A DNA stretch of 64,000 bases. Source: Lishizhenia sp965656535 (GTDB taxonomy: Bacteria; Bacteroidota; Bacteroidia; Flavobacteriales_D; Crocinitomicaceae). Location: contig CBFHKX010000001.1 in assembly GCA_965656535.1 (NCBI GenBank), positions 620,001-684,000 on the forward strand, given 5' to 3'. Below the pieces are notes generated by a model. It searched no databases. It saw only the letters and a program-made list of their open reading frames with translations, and was not told where the DNA came from. The position numbers and the translations under genes were made by a program. Shown here piece after piece: positions 7,437 through 15,559 of the stretch (position 1 is the stretch's first letter; every line of letters begins with the position of its first letter).

Positions 7437-9059
7437 ATGAAAAAAATAATTTTTCTTCTACTCATCTTTATTTCTTCATTTACAGTAAAAGCACAGAGTA
7501 ATGGTTTTGAAGTGATTAAGTCTATGGAATTGTTAGACTTAATTTATATGAACCTCGAGAAATACTACGTAGATGAGCCGAATATTGGTAATTTATCTAA
7601 AGTTGGAATTGATGCACTATTAAAAGAGTTAGATCCTTATACAGTTTATTATCACGAGGCAAATATTGAAGACTATCGTATGATGAATACCGGACAATAC
7701 GGAGGGATAGGTGCTTTAATTAGAAAAATTGATAAGTACACCGTTATTGCTGAGCCATATGAAGGAAACCCAGCTCAACTGGCAGGCTTAAAAGCGGGTG
7801 ATAAAATTTTAGCAATAGACGGAATAGATATGATCAATAAATCGTCTGATGAGGTTTCTAAAGCACTAAAAGGAGTAAAAGGTACAATAGTAAATGTTGA
7901 GTATGATAGACCCGGAATAGGTAAATCAAGTGCAGTTGTTATACGAGATGAAATTAAGCTACCCGACGTACCTTACTTCGGAATGGTAAGCCAAAACATT
8001 GGGTATATCGCTCTAAACTCTTTTACAAATACTGCAAGCGCAAACGTTACAAAAGCCTTTGATGATTTGAAATCGCAGGGTATGACATCACTTATTTTTG
8101 ACCTGCGCGGAAATGGTGGTGGACTCCTAACTGAATCTGTTAATATTGTAAATTTATTTGTACCAAAAAATCAAGTAGTTGTAACTACAAAATCGCGTGT
8201 AAAAGAAGAGAATAGAGTTTACAAAACGAAAAATAATCCGAAAGATTTAGAAATTCCTGTTGTTGTTTTGATCAATGAAAGTTCGGCTTCTGCGTCAGAG
8301 ATTGTATCCGGTACGCTGCAAGACTTGGATAGAGCAGTTGTAGTTGGACGTACATCTTTTGGGAAAGGCCTGGTGCAGCGAACAATGGATTTAAAATATG
8401 GATCAAAAATGAAACTTACAATAGCTAAGTACTATACGCCTTCTGGTAGATGTGTGCAAAAGCTAGACTATGCGCATAGAATTGATGGTAAAGTGGACGA
8501 AATTCCGGATTCGCTCTTAACTAAGTTTAAAACAAAGAATGGAAGAACGGTTATTGATGGAAGAGGAGTTGAACCCGATATTCGTGTAAACGACGAAGAA
8601 TTAGCACGTTTAACTTTAAAACTCCTGACAGAAAATATAATTTTTGACTACGCGACACAGTTTGCGGTGAACAATGACAGTATAGCAAATGCGTCAGAAT
8701 TTGAAATAAGCAACGCTACCTATACAGATTTTAAGGATTTTGTTCTAAAACAGAACTTTGAATATTCTACTGCTAGTGAGGAAATGCTGAAAAAACTGCG
8801 TGCAACTATGGAGCAAGAAGCCTACTTTTCAGATGCTAAAAAAGAGTATAGTGATTTATTAGAAAAAGTAGTTCCTTCAAAGGAAAGAGATTTGGATAAA
8901 TTTAATAGTCAAATAAAAGAATTACTTCAGAACGAAATTGTTTCACGTTATTATTTTCAAGAAGGTAGAGCAATAAATAGCTTTAGAAACGATAAGATGC
9001 TGAAAGAAGCTGTATCTATTCTAGAAAACCAGAAGGAATACAATTCTATCTTAAAATAA
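7437..9059 (+). CDS. S41 family C-terminal processing peptidase (CtpA/Prc-like)
   Basis: A 540-residue exported serine protease. It has a signal peptide (MKKIIFLLLIFISSFTVKAQ), a PDZ domain at about residues 85-165 ('AGLKAGDKILAIDG'), and the S41 catalytic core with substrate-binding 'RGNGGGLLTESVNI', the nucleophile Ser in 'NESSASASEI' (about 280-289) and the general-base Lys in 'TSFGKGLVQ' (about 305-313). Such periplasmic Ser-Lys proteases trim C-termini of envelope proteins such as hydrolases and lipoproteins. The C-terminal 200 residues are helical and charged. It lies 5 bases after rnpA, probably in one transcript. Confidence 0.93.
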   Translation: MKKIIFLLLIFISSFTVKAQSNGFEVIKSMELLDLIYMNLEKYYVDEPNIGNLSKVGIDALLKELDPYTVYYHEANIEDYRMMNTGQYGGIGALIRKIDKYTVIAEPYEGNPAQLAGLKAGDKILAIDGIDMINKSSDEVSKALKGVKGTIVNVEYDRPGIGKSSAVVIRDEIKLPDVPYFGMVSQNIGYIALNSFTNTASANVTKAFDDLKSQGMTSLIFDLRGNGGGLLTESVNIVNLFVPKNQVVVTTKSRVKEENRVYKTKNNPKDLEIPVVVLINESSASASEIVSGTLQDLDRAVVVGRTSFGKGLVQRTMDLKYGSKMKLTIAKYYTPSGRCVQKLDYAHRIDGKVDEIPDSLLTKFKTKNGRTVIDGRGVEPDIRVNDEELARLTLKLLTENIIFDYATQFAVNNDSIANASEFEISNATYTDFKDFVLKQNFEYSTASEEMLKKLRATMEQEAYFSDAKKEYSDLLEKVVPSKERDLDKFNSQIKELLQNEIVSRYYFQEGRAINSFRNDKMLKEAVSILENQKEYNSILK

Positions 9060-9092
9060 TCGTTTTATTCCTTAAACAGAATTGAGATTTGT

Positions 9093-10679
9093 ATGTTAGA
9101 TAAGCTTTTCGGCTTTCGAGTTCATCCTTATTTACACCTAGTAGGTTTTTTTCTACTTTGCTTTGGTGTACCTTTAAATAAGGTGCTCATGTCCATCGGA
9201 ACAATCTGGTGTATAGCGAATTTACTTTTGGAAGCCGACTTTCAGTCTTATGTCAAAAACATACGGAAAAATAAAATACTACTTGTTTTTCTGGCATTTT
9301 GCTCTTTCCACTTTATTACACTTATCTGGACCACTGACTTTAGTTATGCTTTACACGATATTAAGGCAAAATTGCCCTTGTTTGTAATTCCACTGGTCTA
9401 CGTTGCTAAACCTATACCCAAAAAAGTGTTACACCAAGGGTTTGGGTTCTTCTGCTTAAGTCTTTTGTTAACTTCTAGTATAAATTTCATTACTTATTTG
9501 AGCGACTTTGAAGAAGGTGTGATTAAGGATGTAAGAGAAATGAGTTTATTCGGTTCTCACATAAGGTATTCTCTATTTATAGCGTTTGGTGCAGCAATTG
9601 CTTTAATTAAAACGCTCAAGAGAGGAAAGTATTATGTTTTTTGGGCTTTGCTTTTCGCTTGGTTTTCTTTTTATGCACTAAAATCACAGGTTTTTGGAGG
9701 TATAATAGCTTACATGGTTATGCTGCTGGGATTATTTTTATATAGCCTTTATCGCTTAAAAAGTAAATGGCTCAAAATTGTATTGCTTACAGTTATTGCC
9801 TTTTTATTGGGTACAGGTTCATTTAGTTTATACACATTTTTGAAGCCAGAAATAAGAACAGTAGAAAATATAGAACTTGTTCCGAATACAGCCGAGGGAA
9901 ACCCGTATAAGCACGATTTTCAGCCTATTTTCGAGAATGGAGAACATGTGTTATTATATGTTTGCGAAAAGGAATTGAGAAGAGATTGGCCAAAAAGATC
10001 CATGATTCATATTGATAGTATGGATCAGAAAAATCAAAAAATACTCTATACTTTATTGCGTTATCTCACATCGAAAAAACAACCAAAAGATGCTGTAGGA
10101 TTGTCGCAATTATCAGATTTAGAAATAAATTATATAGAGCAAGGTATACCAAGTGTTCAATATTTACAGAAAGGAGTAATGCAAAGGTTGTATGGCTTAA
10201 AATTTCAGATACAACAATATGTAAACGGTGCTAACCCAACTGGACATTCACTGCTTCAACGCTTTGAACATTGGAGAGCAGGTATTGCTATTCTCAAAGA
10301 GAATTGGTTGTTTGGTGTGGGCACAGGAGATGTGCAAGACGCATTTGATGCAAAATATGAAGAGCTTAATTCGTTATTAGATAATGAACATAGAAAACGC
10401 GCACATAATCAATTTTTAACTTTTTGGATTTCGTTTGGTGTTATTGGAGCAGCTTTATTCCTGACTTTTTGGTTGTTGTTCTTGGTGCATGCGAGTAAAA
10501 CAAGAAATGTTTTTGCCTTGGCATTTATTCTAATTGCTCTTGCATCTTTTTTACCAGAAGATACGCTAGAAACCCAACAAGGTGTAACATTTGTTGCTTT
10601 ATTTGTGGGTGCATTTCTAGGAAATCTAAAAGGAGAGGTTGTTCTAGTTGATAAAGAAAAAAAATACATTAAAGATTAA
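9093..10679 (+). CDS. O-antigen ligase-like polytopic membrane protein (Wzy_C family)
   Basis: A 528-residue membrane protein with about ten hydrophobic helices in two blocks (residues about 15-250 and 440-510), separated by a large soluble loop. The loop contains a Wzy_C-like segment: 'RFEHWRAGIAILKENWLFGVGTGDVQDAF', of the form found before the long loop of O-antigen ligases and polymerases, then 'AHNQFLTFWISFGVIG'. Family members join or polymerise O-antigen or similar surface glycans on the periplasmic face. The glycan is unknown, and no other sugar genes flank it except the distant GT9 gene. It starts 33 bases after the S41 gene; the ATG at 9093 is clear. Confidence 0.8.
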   Translation: MLDKLFGFRVHPYLHLVGFFLLCFGVPLNKVLMSIGTIWCIANLLLEADFQSYVKNIRKNKILLVFLAFCSFHFITLIWTTDFSYALHDIKAKLPLFVIPLVYVAKPIPKKVLHQGFGFFCLSLLLTSSINFITYLSDFEEGVIKDVREMSLFGSHIRYSLFIAFGAAIALIKTLKRGKYYVFWALLFAWFSFYALKSQVFGGIIAYMVMLLGLFLYSLYRLKSKWLKIVLLTVIAFLLGTGSFSLYTFLKPEIRTVENIELVPNTAEGNPYKHDFQPIFENGEHVLLYVCEKELRRDWPKRSMIHIDSMDQKNQKILYTLLRYLTSKKQPKDAVGLSQLSDLEINYIEQGIPSVQYLQKGVMQRLYGLKFQIQQYVNGANPTGHSLLQRFEHWRAGIAILKENWLFGVGTGDVQDAFDAKYEELNSLLDNEHRKRAHNQFLTFWISFGVIGAALFLTFWLLFLVHASKTRNVFALAFILIALASFLPEDTLETQQGVTFVALFVGAFLGNLKGEVVLVDKEKKYIKD

Positions 10680-10789
10680 GACTTTACTAAGTGTAAAGGT
10701 TATAAACATTCTGTATTGGCAAACTTTTTGAATAAGGCTAATTAAAAAAAAAGACTTCTTCTTATTTTCGACAATTCAATAAACATCTA

Positions 10790-11698
10790 ATGAAATACGT
10801 ATTCTTTTTTATTTTCATATGCTTTAGCTTTCTAAGTTTATCTCAAAAAGAAACAATTATACTTGTTATAGACCCAGGTCATGGAGGTACGGATCCTGGT
10901 CACCTTTCAAACGATTCTAAACATAAGCCAGAAAAAGATTTGAATCTAGATATTGCACTAAAGCTAGGCAAGTATATAGAAGAAAATCTAATTAATATTG
11001 ATGTTCATTACACGCGAAAAGATGATACTTATCCTTCTTTAGATGAAAGAGTAGAATTTGCAAATAACTTAAATGCAGATTATTTTATTTCTGTACACTG
11101 CAATGGTAGTCCTAAAACAAGTATTTATGGCACAGAAACACATGTGCACAATTGGTCTTCTAAAACAGCAGTAAAACTAGCTTCTGCCATCGAAGATCAA
11201 TTTAAAAACAGAGCCGGAAGAAAGAGTAGAGGAATAAAAACAGGAAATGATAGAGGACATTCCGTACAAGTTTTAAAGTTTACAAAAATGACAAGTGTGT
11301 TGGTAGAATGTGGTTTTTTAACCTATACACCAGAAGCCAATTATTTAAATTCTTCTTACGGTCAAGAGATAATTGCTTCGGCTCTTTTCAGAGCATTTAG
11401 AGGTTTTGTTCAAGCTGAGCACCCTTCAATTGAATTCATTAATTCAGAAGAAGAATTAGTGGAAAATGGTGTGGTTTTTAAAATTCAAATTATGTCTTCT
11501 ATAGAGCCAGTAGACTTAGATATAAGAGAGTTTAAGATGCTAGACACTGAAGTCGAACGTGTAAAAGTAGAATCTAAAAGTATTTATAAATACAGGTATT
11601 TTGTTGGTAAATTTGAAACAAAAAAAGAAACTAAAACGTTATTAAAACAAGTTCGGGAAAACGGTTTTCCAGATGCCTATGTAGTTAAATTAGAGTGA
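10790..11698 (+). CDS. N-acetylmuramoyl-L-alanine amidase with C-terminal SPOR-like domain
   Basis: A 302-residue exported cell wall hydrolase. A short signal peptide (to about residue 19, 'SFLSLSQ') precedes an Amidase_3 domain with zinc ligands in 'VIDPGHGGTDPGH', the Glu in 'KPEKDLNLDIAL', the His of 'FISVHCNGSP' and the catalytic Glu in 'VLVECGFLTY'. It cleaves the bond between MurNAc and the peptide stem, typically during daughter-cell separation. Residues about 228-302 ('VFKIQIMSS...YRYFVGKFETKKE') have SPOR/septal-peptidoglycan-binding character. An imperfect TATTTTCG box at 10763-10770 could be its promoter. Confidence 0.92.
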   Translation: MKYVFFFIFICFSFLSLSQKETIILVIDPGHGGTDPGHLSNDSKHKPEKDLNLDIALKLGKYIEENLINIDVHYTRKDDTYPSLDERVEFANNLNADYFISVHCNGSPKTSIYGTETHVHNWSSKTAVKLASAIEDQFKNRAGRKSRGIKTGNDRGHSVQVLKFTKMTSVLVECGFLTYTPEANYLNSSYGQEIIASALFRAFRGFVQAEHPSIEFINSEEELVENGVVFKIQIMSSIEPVDLDIREFKMLDTEVERVKVESKSIYKYRYFVGKFETKKETKTLLKQVRENGFPDAYVVKLE

Positions 11699-11757
11699 TA
11701 GTTAAATCTATTTTTTTACATTAGTGGAATAAATTAGACAGACAAAAGAGAATTGAC

Positions 11758-12195
11758 ATGGCAACAGTATTTGAAACAAGACTTATCGGTAACATCGGAA
11801 AAGACGCCGTTGTACGTACAATGGAGAGAGGTGTAATAGCTGTTAATTTCCCAGTTGCACACAATAAAAACTGGAGAGATAAGCGTACAGGAGAAGCTAA
11901 AACTAAAACAACTTGGGTTAATTGTACAATTTGGAAAAAGGAAGGCTCTAATATGAGAATTCTTGATTTTTTGAAAAAAGGTGCGTTGGTAGAATTAGTA
12001 GGCACGCCATTTGCAAAAGCATATTCACAAGAAGACGGAGGTTTGAAAACCGAAATTAGATTAAATGTTTCTAAAACAAATATTCTTCGACCAAGTAAAG
12101 AGGATAACAGTGAAGCTGATGATTATCTAGATGAAGAGAATGATGGTGAAGAAGGCGCTACAGGAAGTTTTACATTAACTGAAGATGATTTCTAA
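11758..12195 (+). CDS. ssb: Single-stranded DNA-binding protein
   Basis: A 145-residue protein with an OB fold at residues 1-110: 'ATVFETRLIGNIGKDAVV', 'NFPVAHNKNWRDKRTGE', 'TTWVNCTIWKK', 'LKKGALVELVGTPFAKAY'. An acidic, low-complexity tail ends in DDF, the conserved aromatic-tipped SSB C-terminus that recruits replication and repair partners. Bacteroidota often carry several ssb paralogs; this is a compact form. It is separated from the amidase by 59 bases and from the tRNA by 113 bases, so it may be transcribed alone. The ATG fits the family start. Confidence 0.95.
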   Translation: MATVFETRLIGNIGKDAVVRTMERGVIAVNFPVAHNKNWRDKRTGEAKTKTTWVNCTIWKKEGSNMRILDFLKKGALVELVGTPFAKAYSQEDGGLKTEIRLNVSKTNILRPSKEDNSEADDYLDEENDGEEGATGSFTLTEDDF

Positions 12196-12282
12196 AGATT
12201 TGATTTTCAAGCAAAGAAAAAAAACTTTACTTTTTTCCATTATTTTTTACGCAAATCTGCTTTCTAATTCAAATTAATGCAT

Positions 12283-12290
12283 TAAATTTG
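12283..12290 (+). promoter_or_regulatory. -7 box TAAATTTG of tRNA-Asn
   Basis: A perfect TAnnTTTG, 18 bases before the mature tRNA 5' end. No TTG is found at the ideal distance. Confidence 0.55.
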
Positions 12291-12308
12291 CCCTCGCAAA
12301 GACGCAAT

Positions 12309-12382
12309 TCTTCCTTAGCTCAGTTGGTTAGAGCATCTGACTGTTAATCAGAGGGTCCTAGGTTCGAGCCCTAGAGGGAGAG
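12309..12382 (+). tRNA. tRNA-Asn (anticodon GTT)
   Basis: A 74-base cloverleaf. The acceptor stem TCTTCCT (12309-12315) pairs with AGGGAGA (12375-12381), with one G-T wobble and discriminator G12382. The D arm contains AGCTCAGTTGGTTAGAGC. The anticodon stem CTGACT/AATCAG frames GTT. The T arm is CTAGG-TTCGAGC-CCTAG. CCA is not encoded. It reads AAC/AAU codons. It is a solitary gene with its own promoter and terminator. gatA, about 4.5 kb away, could act on misacylated Asp-tRNA(Asn) or Glu-tRNA(Gln). Confidence 0.97.
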
Positions 12383-12383
12383 C

Positions 12384-12414
12384 AAAAGCTTCACAGAAAT
12401 GTGAGGCTTTTTTT
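12384..12414 (+). terminator. Intrinsic terminator after tRNA-Asn
   Basis: A 12-bp stem (12384-12395 with 12400-12411, one G-T wobble) has a GAAA tetraloop and a run of T. It begins two bases after the mature tRNA end. Confidence 0.9.
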
Positions 12415-12432
12415 ATGTTTGTTTTTTAGTGA

Positions 12433-13062
12433 TTAACCTAAAAATTGTCCGAGCGGAGATGGAGTTTGAAGTAGCCAACCCGTTAAACTGTATCTGTTTT
12501 TATTTGATTTTAACACCGCATGAGGTACTAAATCACTTCTAAACATTACCAAGCGTGCACCGATAGGCTCTACCAGAAGACTACTTTCATCCTCTTTAAA
12601 AATCTCTAATTCTCCACCGTCTCCTTTTTGCCAATTTTCATTTAAGTAAAGCACAAAAGAAATAGTTCGGTTATTTCTTTTTTTGAATTGATCTAGATGT
12701 CGCGTATAATGTCCACCCGGCGGGTAATTTGCAAAGTGAAATTCATAGCCAGAAAGTCCTAGAAAGCAATAACGATTGAACATCAGCATCGTTTCTTCAA
12801 TAATGTCCCAGAAGTTTTTGAGTTCTATATCTCGTTCTTTGTCTAACCAAAAAGTATAATCTCCTCTTATGTCTTCTCTTATTGCATTGTTGTTGAGCGC
12901 TCCAATTCCCGCTGGCGTAAACAAGTGAAGCTTATGTATAAAGTAGTTTCGTACTATTTTATATTCTTTATTGCTGAAAAAATCATCAATTATTACGTAG
13001 TTCTTGTCTGCAATCTCATCCATCCATTGCAGCCAATTCTTAGTTTCCGTTAATTTGTTCAA
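12433..13062 (-). CDS. 2-oxoglutarate/Fe(II)-dependent oxygenase, prolyl-4-hydroxylase-like
   Basis: A 209-residue cytosolic oxygenase. It has the double-stranded beta-helix iron triad HTRHLD (H-x-D near residues 113-118, 'GGHYTRHLDQF') and a distal His in 'LVPHAVLKS', with the 2-oxoglutarate-binding Arg in 'NRYSLTGWLL'. 'ISFVLYLNENW' and 'GDGGELEIF' are typical of the P4Hc family. Relatives hydroxylate prolines or other residues in proteins such as EF-Tu or ribosomal factors; the substrate is unknown here. The frame starts with TTG at 13062, three codons after an in-frame stop; the only other near start is Met15. It is the last gene of the minus-strand run. Confidence 0.85.
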   Translation of the reverse strand: MNKLTETKNWLQWMDEIADKNYVIIDDFFSNKEYKIVRNYFIHKLHLFTPAGIGALNNNAIREDIRGDYTFWLDKERDIELKNFWDIIEETMLMFNRYCFLGLSGYEFHFANYPPGGHYTRHLDQFKKRNNRTISFVLYLNENWQKGDGGELEIFKEDESSLLVEPIGARLVMFRSDLVPHAVLKSNKNRYSLTGWLLQTPSPLGQFLG

Positions 13063-13167
13063 TCCTATTTATTTGGGCTAAATGTAGATATAAAAAAAGT
13101 ACATCTATCCATGTTATTCCGCTTATCTTTAATGCTTAGTTAACGATTAAAATTACTTTTACGGTAC

Positions 13168-13344
13168 TTATTTTTTCCAGGTTCCACCGTATATATAGAG
13201 CGGGTTATTATGCTTGTATTTTTGCAGGCATTTCTCGCAAGCAAACACCCATTTTTTTGGATGTTGGTATTGTATTCTAAATAGTATTAGGAACTCTTTT
13301 TCGCAAGAGAAACACTGTTTATTTCTTTTACTTGATAAGGCCAT
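13168..13344 (-). CDS. Small four-cysteine (zinc-ribbon-like) protein, 58 residues
   Basis: Read by eye: ATG at 13344, stop TAA at 13168-13170. Two CxxC motifs, CFSC near residue 11 and CEKC near residue 36, are spaced like a small zinc ribbon. A conserved-looking basic tail follows, 'YKHNNPLYIYGGTWKK'. I recall short proteins with this NPxYxYGGTWK ending in Bacteroidota and marine gammaproteobacteria, but no function is known to me. It starts 10 bases after the stop of the GT9 glycosyltransferase gene on the same strand, so it is probably in that operon. The 13063-13167 interval below it holds only a weak TACATTTA promoter-like box. Confidence 0.8.
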   Translation of the reverse strand: MALSSKRNKQCFSCEKEFLILFRIQYQHPKKWVFACEKCLQKYKHNNPLYIYGGTWKK

Positions 13345-13354
13345 TTTAGTATGT

Positions 13355-14374
13355 TTAACTTAGGAGTTTATCCAGAACTCGTTCTACAGATATTTGCTGT
13401 ATACAGTTACATGTTTCTCCAGCAGCGCAAATAGTACAATTTTCATCGTTTACTAGGGCTGTTGCATTTTTTCCCAATGGCATCCATCTTCCAGGATGTA
13501 TTGGTTTTCTTGGTGAGTATAAGCCTATTGCTTTTTTGTTTAAGGTTGCAGCAATATGTAAGGGTCCAGTACTACAAGCAACTAGTGCGTCGCAAGAAGA
13601 GATGAACGTAATTAATTCGTTAAGCGTCATTTTTCCAGTAACATCATAGATAGAAGATCCTGATGGAATAGAACCTCTAATTTGAGTACCTTCTTTTTCC
13701 GTGCCTGTATAATACACGGCAAATCCTTTATTGGAGAGTTGTTTAGCTAGACTAGAGTAATTATCTAATCCCCATTCTAAGGCACTGCCTTGTGAACGTG
13801 CATGTAAGATTACACGAGGTTTATCTTCTGTTAGTAATGTATTCAGAAGAAGAGTGTTTTTTCCTACCTTATTAAAATCACCGTTAAATTCTATAATTTC
13901 CTCAAAAGTTGGAAGCGCTTTAATGCCGTAATATTTTAAAAGATTAAAGTTTAATTGCGCTTCGTGCAGATCTGATTTTCTGCGCGTAAAGGAAGGACGA
14001 AGATTACATGTTAAGAAATGAAAAGAGCGATGAGATGTACCTATTCTATAAGGTATCTTAGCTTTCTTAGCCAACTGAGCAATAGCTTTGTTTGGGAAAA
14101 CATGTATAAACACGTCTATTTTATGTTCCTTTAAAAGCGTAACACGTTGCTGAACTGGCAGTTCTTCCATTTTATTCCAATTTAGAAATAGGTCAACTCC
14201 AGCATGGCAATTTACTATCGCTTCGGTGTACGATTTACCCAAAAAGATAATTTTGATAGTAGGATATTTTTGTTTTAACCAACTAACCATCGGAAGGGTG
14301 AGCAGTACATCTCCTATACTATCGGTCCTACTTATAACAACCGTTTTGCCGTTCAAATCTATTTCTTTACTCAA
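13355..14374 (-). CDS. Glycosyltransferase family 9 (ADP-heptosyltransferase-like)
   Basis: A 339-residue GT-B fold protein of the WaaF/WaaC/WaaQ family. It transfers heptose or a related sugar from a nucleotide donor to LPS core on the cytoplasmic side. Seen: the N-terminal 'VVISRTDSIGDVLLTLPM' acceptor-side motif with Asp, then the donor-site 'VILHARSQGSALEWGLDNY' and 'ACSTGPLHIAATLNKKAIGLYSPRKP', typical of the C-terminal Rossmann domain. Two C-terminal cysteine pairs (CTICAAGETCNC) resemble those of Bacteroidota homologs. The start is TTG 14374; no ATG lies nearby in frame. It lies 70 bases below the DUF4837 gene. Confidence 0.9.
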   Translation of the reverse strand: MSKEIDLNGKTVVISRTDSIGDVLLTLPMVSWLKQKYPTIKIIFLGKSYTEAIVNCHAGVDLFLNWNKMEELPVQQRVTLLKEHKIDVFIHVFPNKAIAQLAKKAKIPYRIGTSHRSFHFLTCNLRPSFTRRKSDLHEAQLNFNLLKYYGIKALPTFEEIIEFNGDFNKVGKNTLLLNTLLTEDKPRVILHARSQGSALEWGLDNYSSLAKQLSNKGFAVYYTGTEKEGTQIRGSIPSGSSIYDVTGKMTLNELITFISSCDALVACSTGPLHIAATLNKKAIGLYSPRKPIHPGRWMPLGKNATALVNDENCTICAAGETCNCIQQISVERVLDKLLS

Positions 14375-14444
14375 AATTGGAATTTTTTGTCAGGTCTGCG
14401 CTTAATTCAATAAACTGAATAAGCTGTGTTTCTCACAATTAAAA

Positions 14445-15557
14445 CTAGTCTATCTTCACTGAATAGAGAATGGCTTGCACTCTCCTTAAAAAGGGGACCA
14501 TAGAAGTGGTGGGCGGACCATCAACGTAACTACTCAACGTAATAATTTTCTCTTTTTTAGGATGTTTAAAGGTAAAGCTCCAAAATAATCCACCACTAGG
14601 TTCTTGTTCTCCGGTAAACTTAAACAATCCTTTTAATTCGTAACCTTGTACGTTATTAAGTTTTAATTCTTTAATTACAGGTAAGATTGCAGGGTGGTAT
14701 TGTGTGCCCATGTAAACTCCTTCATATTCATGTGGAGCATTATACTTTAAAATTGTATCGCGCGATTTCAATAATATATCGTAATCTAATTGACTAGAAT
14801 CTTTAAAGGAATATTGCCAGATCATAATGCCATACTGAGTAAAATTCGTTCTAGAAGTTTGATAATTTCCTCCAGTTAGTTCCATAGGTCTACTCTCGTC
14901 TGGTAGAGCTATACGAATGAAATCTCCTTTGCTCGATACGATTCCTGCTTGAGAAGGAAAGGTTAGGTCTATATCAAATTGCTTTTTTATCTTTTTATTT
15001 AGTACACTTTTCGATTCCCGTTTATTGCGAATGTACTCTCTTTGCCATGCCATTTGATCATAAGATGAGAAGTATTTTGAGAGCATATATGTTACGGCAT
15101 ACTCTAGGTCTTTCTGGTTATTGGCAAGTACATATAAGCACAATTGGGTAGCAGCATATTGCCCTTCTTTTAAGATTACTGAAGGTTCTCTTTTCGGAAT
15201 ATTATTGTCTATTTTTAAGAATATAATATTTCTGAAACGTTTATTGCTAGATTTGAATTCAGCCTCGTTGATTTGAACTATTTCGAATTTTAATTGTGGT
15301 GGATATTTAAAAGGTTCAAAGTATACACTATAAACTGAGTCTAAATCTTTTTCAATTTTCTGTGAAAAAAGATCATCTTCAACAACTACTCTAATCTGAC
15401 CTACTTTACCAACTGCTGGGAATGTTGATTTAGGTTCTTGTTTTGCTGTTGGAGGATTAGTATTAGATTGATTTTTTCCAGTACTGTTCTGTTCTCCTGA
15501 GCTGCAGCTAGCTAAAAAGAGTAATGCGGGTGCAAGTAAATAAAATAGTGTTTTCAT
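14445..15557 (-). CDS. DUF4837 family lipoprotein
   Basis: A 370-residue lipoprotein. Its signal peptide ends in a lipobox LASC at about residues 15-18, followed by 'SSGEQNSTGKNQSN', a flexible Ser/Asn/Gln-rich linker. The remainder is a mixed alpha/beta domain with repeated themes such as 'VGQIRVVVEDDLFSQKIEKD' and 'IMIWQYSFKDSSQLDYD', which I match to DUF4837, a Bacteroidota-restricted envelope family of unknown role. It lies 2 bases below the lytic transglycosylase stop, so the two are co-transcribed. This supports a role near peptidoglycan or outer-membrane maintenance, by context only. Confidence 0.82.
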   Translation of the reverse strand: MKTLFYLLAPALLFLASCSSGEQNSTGKNQSNTNPPTAKQEPKSTFPAVGKVGQIRVVVEDDLFSQKIEKDLDSVYSVYFEPFKYPPQLKFEIVQINEAEFKSSNKRFRNIIFLKIDNNIPKREPSVILKEGQYAATQLCLYVLANNQKDLEYAVTYMLSKYFSSYDQMAWQREYIRNKRESKSVLNKKIKKQFDIDLTFPSQAGIVSSKGDFIRIALPDESRPMELTGGNYQTSRTNFTQYGIMIWQYSFKDSSQLDYDILLKSRDTILKYNAPHEYEGVYMGTQYHPAILPVIKELKLNNVQGYELKGLFKFTGEQEPSGGLFWSFTFKHPKKEKIITLSSYVDGPPTTSMVPFLRRVQAILYSVKID

Positions 15558-15559
15558 GA

